From the NCBI RefSeq assembly GCF_001421325.1, contig NZ_LMJY01000019.1, positions 1 to 64,000 on the forward strand: DNA of 64,000 nt, read 5' to 3'. Origin of the DNA: Novosphingobium sp. Leaf2. GTDB lineage: Bacteria > Pseudomonadota > Alphaproteobacteria > Sphingomonadales > Sphingomonadaceae. Position numbers and translations under genes: made by a program. Shown here piece after piece: positions 58,245 to 64,000 of the stretch. How positions within the stretch are numbered: the stretch's first letter is position 1; the number at the start of each line of letters is the position of its first letter. A model generated the notes under the pieces. That model had not been told where the DNA came from. It saw only the letters and a list, made by a program, of their open reading frames with translations, and made no database searches.

Positions 58245-59420
58245 ATGACACCCCAGGTCCGGGAGCGGCTGCGGGCCTTGCGGGTCCTATGGGTATCCCA
58301 TGGCTACGGCTACGGCGGCGACTTCATGTATTTCGGCGAGATATTTCGGTGTTTCCGCGATCTGGTACCGAACATGGCCGTGGTGGTGGATGACCGCACG
58401 ATTTTTCAGAACACCTATGACATCGCGCTGCGGCCGATCCTACGCGTGCTGCGCAAGCCGATCAAACGCACCGCGCCGGACGGGCAGGTCTATGAAACAG
58501 AGATCGCCTTGCCCAGCCCGGCCTTCGCCGCGCGGCTGGCCCGCGAAAAGGCGGATGTGATCATCACCATCGAATTCACGCCCGCCGCCCTCATCGCCAC
58601 CACTGTCGCCGCGCTGATGCCGGGCCGCAAGCTGGTGCTGCTGGTGGAATCGGACCCCTCGCGGCGCGGTGGCAGCGCCAACAAGGCGGTGCGGGCGGTA
58701 AAGCGCTGGGCGGTGCGCCGCGCCCATGTCATCCAGACCAACAACGTGCATGGCCGACGCTATCTGGTGGAGGATCTGGGCGCCGCACCTGAGCGCGTGC
58801 GGGTCGCGCCCTATCTCACCTCGCGCCCGCCCGGCCCGGAGACCGTCATCACCGCGCACGACGGGCCGCTGCGCCTGCTGTTCGCCAACAGCATCAATCC
58901 GCGCAAGGGTCTGCGCGAACTGATCGCCGCGCTGGCACTGGTGGACCCGGCGGTGCGCCGCACCATCACGCTCACTGTGGTGGGCGATGGGCCGGAGCGC
59001 GCCGAACTCGAAGAATGGGCCACCGCCACGCTCGACATGGGAGAGCGCTTGCGGTTTGAAGGTCGGCGATCCTATGCGCAGCTTGGCCCGTTCTATGCGC
59101 AGGCCGATGTGCTGGCGATCCCCTCTTTGGCCGATTACCGCTCGCTCGCCGGGTTCGAAGGGCTGGGCTATGGGCTGGCATTGCTATCCTCGATCCACGA
59201 CGGCGCCACCGAAGAGACGCTGGAGGACGGCATCAACGGCTTCGCCATCGACCCACAGGATACAGCGACACTGGCCCGGCGCATCGAAACATTGGCCCGC
59301 GATCCGGACCGCGTTCGTGCCATGCGCCGTGCCGCGCTTGATCGCTATCGGGACCGGTTTTCGCTGGAAGCGATCGCCGCGAACCTTGCGGAAAGTGTCG
59401 CCCTTGCCGTGGAACGGTAA
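58245..59420 (+). CDS. Glycosyltransferase family 4
   Basis: A 391-residue GT-B protein from ATG 58245. LRVLWVSHGYGYGGDFMYFGE opens it. The donor-binding region has LLFANSINPRKGLRELIAAL, VVGDGPERAELE and SLADYRSLAGFEGLGYG. The divergent gap to the minus-strand GT4 is about 128 bases. The sugar transferred is unknown. Confidence 0.85.
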   Translation: MTPQVRERLRALRVLWVSHGYGYGGDFMYFGEIFRCFRDLVPNMAVVVDDRTIFQNTYDIALRPILRVLRKPIKRTAPDGQVYETEIALPSPAFAARLAREKADVIITIEFTPAALIATTVAALMPGRKLVLLVESDPSRRGGSANKAVRAVKRWAVRRAHVIQTNNVHGRRYLVEDLGAAPERVRVAPYLTSRPPGPETVITAHDGPLRLLFANSINPRKGLRELIAALALVDPAVRRTITLTVVGDGPERAELEEWATATLDMGERLRFEGRRSYAQLGPFYAQADVLAIPSLADYRSLAGFEGLGYGLALLSSIHDGATEETLEDGINGFAIDPQDTATLARRIETLARDPDRVRAMRRAALDRYRDRFSLEAIAANLAESVALAVER

Positions 59421-59501
59421 TCCAATCGTGCTGTATTGCCGGCGGCATAATTGCGGCGAGCGGCGATTTCGCGTAGCCTCGATCGCTAGGGGAATCACGT
59501 A

Positions 59502-60632
59502 ATGCTCGAACGGCCAGACCATCCGCGCAACGCTTACGCATGGATGGATGTCTTCCGGGCGCTGGCCGCAACCCTGGTCGCGATCAGCCATGTGCGTGAC
59601 ATTATGGTTCGCGATGCCAGCGGTTCGGATGGCCTCCTCACCAAGGTTTTCTATTTTCTGACCGGGTTCGGGCATACCGGCGTCGTGGTATTCTTCGTGC
59701 TGAGCGGGTTCTGGATCACGCGGTCCGTCATGAACCGGATGGATCAGCACCGCTTCTGGCCCAATTACCTGATCGACCGGGTCTCTCGCCTGTGGGTGGT
59801 GCTTCTGCCGGTTCTGCTGATCGGCGGCACGCTTGACTGGATGGGAAGCCACCTGTGGCAATTCCCCAACTACGTGGGCACCAGCGGCGCACACAGCATC
59901 ACCGGCAGCGTGGCCGATCATCTCGAGATCATGCACTGGATTGCCGGCCCGCTGTTCCTGGCAAACATCTTCGTGGCGCCCTTGGGGTCGAACGGGCCAC
60001 TGTGGAGCTTGTCGTTCGAGTTTTGGTATTACATCTGGTTCCCGGCACTGGCCATGTTGCTGTTCCGGAAGCGCGCCACGATAGCCCTGCTGTTCCTGGG
60101 CATCGGCATTTTCTGCCCGCCGCTATCGGTCGGGTTTATCAGCTGGCTGGCGGGGTCGGCCCTGCATTTTGCCCTGAAGCGTTTTGCGCAGGGCAGGCGC
60201 ACCGGCGTGGACGCACTGGGGCTCGTCGGCATGTTCGCGCTGGTCCTGATGCTGCTCAGCATGTCGCGGATCTTTCATTCCATATGGTTCGATCCGGTGG
60301 TGGCGGTGGGTTTCGCGATGTTCCTGTTCTTCCTGTGTCGGACGAATCTGCGATTTCCGACGATCCTGTCCCCGGTCGGCAGCTTTGGCAGCATGGGCAG
60401 CTTTTCGCTCTACGCGCTGCATTTTCCGGTCGCGATGGCGGTGGTGGGGTGGTGGTACGGCGGGGTCCGCCGCGAGCCTACCCTAGCTACCATGATTCAT
60501 GCGGTGCTGCTGACGTTTGCCCTTGTCGCCATCGGATGGGTCTTCTCGCGCGTAACCGAGGCCAGAACCGATGCAATTCGGGCATTCTTGAAGGCCCGAA
60601 TTGCAAATCGAACCAGAACCGCTACCGTATGA
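59502..60632 (+). CDS. Acyltransferase 3 family membrane O-acyltransferase
   Basis: A 376-residue integral membrane protein of ten or so segments. The first segment region, YAWMDVFRALAATLVAISHVRD, keeps the R and H of the family signature (R-x10-H). FFVLSGFWITRSVMNR follows. Such enzymes add acetyl or other acyl groups to surface polysaccharides. It starts after AGGGG with ATG 59502, 51 bases before wzy. Confidence 0.85.
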   Translation: MLERPDHPRNAYAWMDVFRALAATLVAISHVRDIMVRDASGSDGLLTKVFYFLTGFGHTGVVVFFVLSGFWITRSVMNRMDQHRFWPNYLIDRVSRLWVVLLPVLLIGGTLDWMGSHLWQFPNYVGTSGAHSITGSVADHLEIMHWIAGPLFLANIFVAPLGSNGPLWSLSFEFWYYIWFPALAMLLFRKRATIALLFLGIGIFCPPLSVGFISWLAGSALHFALKRFAQGRRTGVDALGLVGMFALVLMLLSMSRIFHSIWFDPVVAVGFAMFLFFLCRTNLRFPTILSPVGSFGSMGSFSLYALHFPVAMAVVGWWYGGVRREPTLATMIHAVLLTFALVAIGWVFSRVTEARTDAIRAFLKARIANRTRTATV

Positions 60633-60683
60633 TCGACCGGCCCATGAATCTTACGCTTCTCGCCACGAACTGGATGCCTGCCG

Positions 60684-62126
60684 ATGTATGAGTGGGTGCT
60701 CTTCGCCAACGTGGTGGTCTACCTCGTCATCCTGGCGTATTATCTGCGTTCGCCTTGCATCAGCGCATTTCATCCCGCGACCTTTTATGCCGCGGTGCAT
60801 GGCTTTGTGTTCGTGGTCCGACCGATTTTCGCGTGGTACGGGCACTACACCAAGGTCTATACCGTCTATGGCTTCATGCCGACGCAGGATGTGAAGATCA
60901 CGTCGATTGGCGTGGTCGCTCTGGCCTATTGCGTGGTCATGCTGAGTTTGATGCATTGGGCGCCAAAGCCAGTCACAACCGTCGAAATCCCCAGTGACAT
61001 CCGCGAGCGCCTGAAAAAGCCGATTCTGGCTACGTTTGCGCTCCTATCGCCAATTGCCCTTTATGCCTTGCTGCGTTCTTGGGCCAACCGCGCTTACGAT
61101 ACCGACACAATGGTCACAACGGCCAGCGGCTATCGCGTCAACACCAGCGGCGTGGGCTACCTTACCGAAGCGCCCAACATGCTGATCCCCCTCACGTTGA
61201 TGCTGGCGTGGGCTTTCCGTTTCCGGCCGGTGGCGATGATCCCTTTTGCAATTTTCGTCGTTCTGAAGGCCGGATCGGGCGGGCGCGGCACGTTTGTCAT
61301 CGGGGCCGCCGCAATGGGGCTGCTGTACCTTTACGAGCACCGCCGCAAATGGCCTACGCCCCGCATCATGGGTCTGTTTGCGATTGCGCTGGTGCTGTTT
61401 ACGATCGTCGGCGCGGATCGGGGGCGCGGTATCCGTGGGTATTTTATCAAGAACCAGGTTGAGGAAACCCAACCGCGCGTTGTCGAAGACAGATCGCTGC
61501 TGGATGGCATGGACTATGCCAATATGGAATATACCGAATACATGGTTCGGGCGGTTCCGGAACTCACCCACACATACGGATATTTCCTCGACAACCTTCA
61601 GATCCTGACCGAACCGATCCCGCGCGCTCTGTGGCAAGACAAGCCCGTCGGGCCACCGATCAAGATGTGGAATCTACGCGACTATGGCAACGCGATGGGC
61701 ATCACGGTGTCGGTCGGCGGCAACGGGTGGTCTAACCTGGGCTGGATCGGGGTGATCCTGTATTCGCTGTTTACCGGATTCTGTCTGGCGAAGTGCTACA
61801 ATCTGTTCCTGCGCTATCGTTACGCGCCGCTGGTGGTGATTGGGTACTTCGGCTTTCTGGCCGGCACCATCCTATACCTCCGTGACGGCGCGTTGATCAC
61901 CGTTTTCCGCTCACAGCTGTTCAACATCGCGCCGCTGTTCCTGGTCTACCTGCTCAGCAGGCGCGTGCATCGCCGCGTTCGCCTGCTCGGCATCCTTGGG
62001 CCGGCGGCGTACAAGGCGCAGCTCGCCAGAAAGCTGCAGGAACTGCGTGAGCGCAAGCGGAATGCGGCCCTTGCGGGCCTTCGCGGCGGCGCACGGCCTC
62101 TCCCCGTCGATCCCGCTACGCCCTGA
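60684..62126 (+). CDS. Wzy-like O-antigen/polysaccharide polymerase
   Basis: A 480-residue membrane protein with about eleven hydrophobic segments and a large periplasmic loop between about residues 250 and 350 (GADRGRGIRGYFIKNQVEE and following). This is the common layout of O-antigen polymerases, which have little sequence identity. Near the end is a basic cytoplasmic tail (LARKLQELRERKRN). With the Wzx-like flippase it indicates a Wzx/Wzy-type repeat-unit pathway. Confidence 0.75.
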   Translation: MYEWVLFANVVVYLVILAYYLRSPCISAFHPATFYAAVHGFVFVVRPIFAWYGHYTKVYTVYGFMPTQDVKITSIGVVALAYCVVMLSLMHWAPKPVTTVEIPSDIRERLKKPILATFALLSPIALYALLRSWANRAYDTDTMVTTASGYRVNTSGVGYLTEAPNMLIPLTLMLAWAFRFRPVAMIPFAIFVVLKAGSGGRGTFVIGAAAMGLLYLYEHRRKWPTPRIMGLFAIALVLFTIVGADRGRGIRGYFIKNQVEETQPRVVEDRSLLDGMDYANMEYTEYMVRAVPELTHTYGYFLDNLQILTEPIPRALWQDKPVGPPIKMWNLRDYGNAMGITVSVGGNGWSNLGWIGVILYSLFTGFCLAKCYNLFLRYRYAPLVVIGYFGFLAGTILYLRDGALITVFRSQLFNIAPLFLVYLLSRRVHRRVRLLGILGPAAYKAQLARKLQELRERKRNAALAGLRGGARPLPVDPATP

Positions 62127-62178
62127 TCTGCCCGGCGATCACACAAACTACCTCCAGTCAGTATCGGCACAACCTTGC

Positions 62179-63360
62179 ATGACTAACCGGTCCGACGCTT
62201 ATCCCACCTCGCCCCAGTCGCTCTCCGGCTTGCGAGTCGGCCAGTTGACGGCATCGCTCTCCAGGATGGGCGGCGGGGTGTCCGAAGCCGTCGTCAAGCA
62301 GGCGGAGATGATCCGCGCGCTGGGCGGTGAACCAGTGGTGTTCGCGCTCGACGACCCCCATGCGGCGCAGGACGCCGCACGGTTCGGCGACGCTGAAGTG
62401 CATATCGCTCCGGTCAGCGGGCCGCGCCAGATCGGGTTTGCCCCCGCGCTTGTCGGCATGCTGGAGAAGGCGCGCCTGGACGTGCTGCATCTGCATGGCA
62501 TCTGGATGTACCCGTCGCACGCCGGGGCGGCGTGGGCGCGGCGGACGGGCAGGCCCTACGTGATCAGCCCGCACGGCATGCTGGATCCCTGGATCACAGC
62601 GCGCGGCCGCCTGAAGAAGACCCTGGCGCGGGCGGGCTACGAGCGGGCAAGCTGGCGCACGGCTGCCGCGATGCATGCTTTGACCGCCCGCGAAGCGCAG
62701 GATATCCGCCGCGAAACGGGCCGCACGGACAGCCTGGTGATACCCAACGCCGGTCCTGCTCCGATGTCGCAGCCTGCGCACACGCGTGCCCCGACGTTCC
62801 TGTATCTGGGCCGCATCCACCCCAAGAAGAACATCGACGCGTTGATTGCCGCCTGGACCCAGCGCGCCAGCGCAATGGCCGCGACCGGCGCGACGCTGGT
62901 GATCGCCGGGTGGGGCGAGGATGCCCACGTGGCACACTTGCAGCAAAGCCTGTCGGGGGCCCCATCCAGCATCACGTTCGCCGGGCCGCTTTACGGCGAT
63001 GCAAAGGCGCGCGCCTATGCCGACGCGCGCTTTTTCGTGCTGCCCTCGCACAGCGAAGGGCTGCCGATGGTGGTGCTGGAGGCATGGGCGGCAGGTACGC
63101 CGGCCCTCATGACCAGCGAGTGCAACCTTCCCGAAGGCTTCGCGGCTGGCGCTGCGATCAACTGCGGGTTCGATCCTGCGGTGATCGGCGCGGCGCTGGA
63201 TACCGCACTAGCGATGCCAGATCCGCAATGGCGAACAATGTCGGACGCGGCCCTATCGCTGATGCAAGGCCGGTTCTCGGGCGAGACCGTGGCGCGGCAG
63301 TGGGCCGGCGCCTACCTCGGCCTCACAGGACGGCACGCGGAAGCGGGGATTGCCGCATGA
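62179..63360 (+). CDS. Glycosyltransferase family 4
   Basis: A 393-residue GT-B transferase from ATG 62179. LTASLSRMGGGVSEAVVKQAEMI and LHLHGIWMYPSHAGAAWARR open the acceptor domain. TFLYLGRIHPKKNIDALIAAW and VLPSHSEGLPMVVLEAWAAGTP are the donor-domain motifs. The stop overlaps the acetyltransferase start (ATGA). Confidence 0.88.
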   Translation: MTNRSDAYPTSPQSLSGLRVGQLTASLSRMGGGVSEAVVKQAEMIRALGGEPVVFALDDPHAAQDAARFGDAEVHIAPVSGPRQIGFAPALVGMLEKARLDVLHLHGIWMYPSHAGAAWARRTGRPYVISPHGMLDPWITARGRLKKTLARAGYERASWRTAAAMHALTAREAQDIRRETGRTDSLVIPNAGPAPMSQPAHTRAPTFLYLGRIHPKKNIDALIAAWTQRASAMAATGATLVIAGWGEDAHVAHLQQSLSGAPSSITFAGPLYGDAKARAYADARFFVLPSHSEGLPMVVLEAWAAGTPALMTSECNLPEGFAAGAAINCGFDPAVIGAALDTALAMPDPQWRTMSDAALSLMQGRFSGETVARQWAGAYLGLTGRHAEAGIAA

Positions 63361-63935
63361 GCCTGCTCGATGCCAGCAAGACCGCGCCGCTGGAAGGCGG
63401 GGCCAGCTTCTCGCTCGCCAATCGGCTTGCGCGTGTTGCCTGGGGCGTGGCGTGGCTGGTGCTGGCACGCTGGACGCCGCCGCCGCTTCATCGCTGGCGC
63501 CGGCTGATCCTGATTGCCTTCGGGGCCAAGGTTCACCCTACCGCCCGCGTCCATGCCAGCGTGACTATATGGTTGCCGGCCAACCTGGCGCTTGGCGCCC
63601 ATTGCCTGGTCGGGCCGGGTGCCCGGATATACAATCAAGGGCGCATTGAAATCGGCGCCCACACTGTCATCTCCCAAGGCGCTTATCTGTGCGCCAGTTC
63701 GCATGACGTGCGCGATCCTGCATTCCAACTGGTGCTGCGCCCGATCCGCATAGGTGAGCGGTGCTGGGTGGCCGCCGATGCCTTCGTCGGCCCGGGCGTG
63801 ACGATCAACGATCGCGCTGTCCTCGCCGCGCGTGCCGCCTTGTTCGAGGACGCCGTGGTGGACGGCATATATCGCGGCAACCCCGCCGTGCTGATCCGCG
63901 AACGCAAACTCAATCCAATGCCGTCCCGGAACTGA
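63357..63935 (+). CDS. WcaF-type acetyltransferase (left-handed beta-helix)
   Basis: A 192-residue acetyl-CoA-dependent O-acetyltransferase of the colanic-acid WcaF type. The hexapeptide repeats begin at ARVHASVTIWLPANLALGAHCLVGPGARI and continue to WVAADAFVGPGVTINDRAVLAARA. The SSHDV segment holds the usual catalytic histidine. It is coupled to the preceding GT4 by ATGA overlap. It would acetylate a sugar of the repeat unit. Confidence 0.85.
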   Translation: MSLLDASKTAPLEGGASFSLANRLARVAWGVAWLVLARWTPPPLHRWRRLILIAFGAKVHPTARVHASVTIWLPANLALGAHCLVGPGARIYNQGRIEIGAHTVISQGAYLCASSHDVRDPAFQLVLRPIRIGERCWVAADAFVGPGVTINDRAVLAARAALFEDAVVDGIYRGNPAVLIRERKLNPMPSRN

Positions 63936-63951
63936 CGGGTAACGCCGTCAG
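63932..63951 (+). terminator. Weak hairpin overlapping the last stop codon
   Basis: CTGACGG (63932-63938) pairs with CCGTCAG (63945-63951), and the left arm includes the acetyltransferase stop. No T-run follows, so it is a weak terminator candidate. The last 50 bases of the window hold no visible gene. Confidence 0.3.
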
Positions 63952-64000
63952 CCGTGCCTGGTCAGCGCAACACCAGTTCACCAGGACCGCCAACACCCTG

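Noticed and set aside
1..64000. CRISPR arrays, rRNA genes and riboswitches
   Set aside because: No regularly spaced repeats, rRNA signatures or recognisable riboswitch folds were seen anywhere in the window.

Overview
The window looks like a piece of a high-GC alphaproteobacterial chromosome from the Sphingomonadales, most like Novosphingobium/Sphingobium. This rests on protein style: two large TonB-dependent receptors, a single bifunctional Rel/SpoT enzyme, oxygen-dependent HemF, PdeM, PilZ proteins and a sphingomonad-type tyrosine recombinase. No database search was possible, so family names come from motifs and remembered family sequences.

Left part (1-11 kb): the tail of an IS5-like transposase, then an aromatic-type catabolic cluster on the minus strand. 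It holds a benzoylformate decarboxylase-like ThDP enzyme, an aldehyde dehydrogenase, an acyl-CoA ligase, an MFS carrier, an exported metallo-beta-lactamase-fold hydrolase and a TonB-dependent receptor. One atypical SDR lies on the plus strand. The set suggests uptake and side-chain shortening of an aryl compound to an aryl acid.

Middle-left (11.3-23.1 kb): accessory DNA ending at a tRNA-Ser(GGA) gene. An intact P4-type integrase (21.6-22.8 kb) sits against the 3' end of that tRNA, and a frameshifted second recombinase sits at 11.4-12.0 kb. Between them are a replication-like module (AlpA-like HTH, HUH Rep-like protein, DUF927-like protein without its P-loop), a decayed DnaQ-like exonuclease, and a run of exported proteins of unknown function (lipoprotein, membrane-anchored protein, periplasmic two-repeat protein) followed by a DUF3768 protein. 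No second copy of the tRNA end was found, so the island may extend past the left edge of the window.

Core region (23-43.6 kb): secreted cyclophilin, rel/spoT, a PilZ protein, MFS, hemF, pdeM, infC (apparently with a rare ATA start and followed by a strong terminator), and a likely nucleotide-scavenging set (TonB receptor plus phosphodiesterase, divergent from a CNT nucleoside transporter). Then come Nudix, pgl, dps, a membrane protein, a HAD protein resembling eukaryotic phosphomannomutase, and an otsB-GH15-otsA trehalose operon.

Right part (43.8-64 kb): a surface-polysaccharide locus. It encodes several glycosyltransferases, GDP-L-fucose synthase, a Wzx-like flippase, a Wzy-like polymerase, two acyltransferases and a nonulosonic (sialic-like) acid branch. 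That branch has NeuA, an inositol-phosphatase-like enzyme, a sialidase-like lipoprotein, a GxGPS-motif protein, and a chimeric protein that fuses a GxGPS domain to a NeuB barrel lacking the usual C-terminal SAF domain. The fusion is the most unusual feature of the window. A two-gene beta-helix (tailspike or lyase-like) cassette lies inside the same locus.
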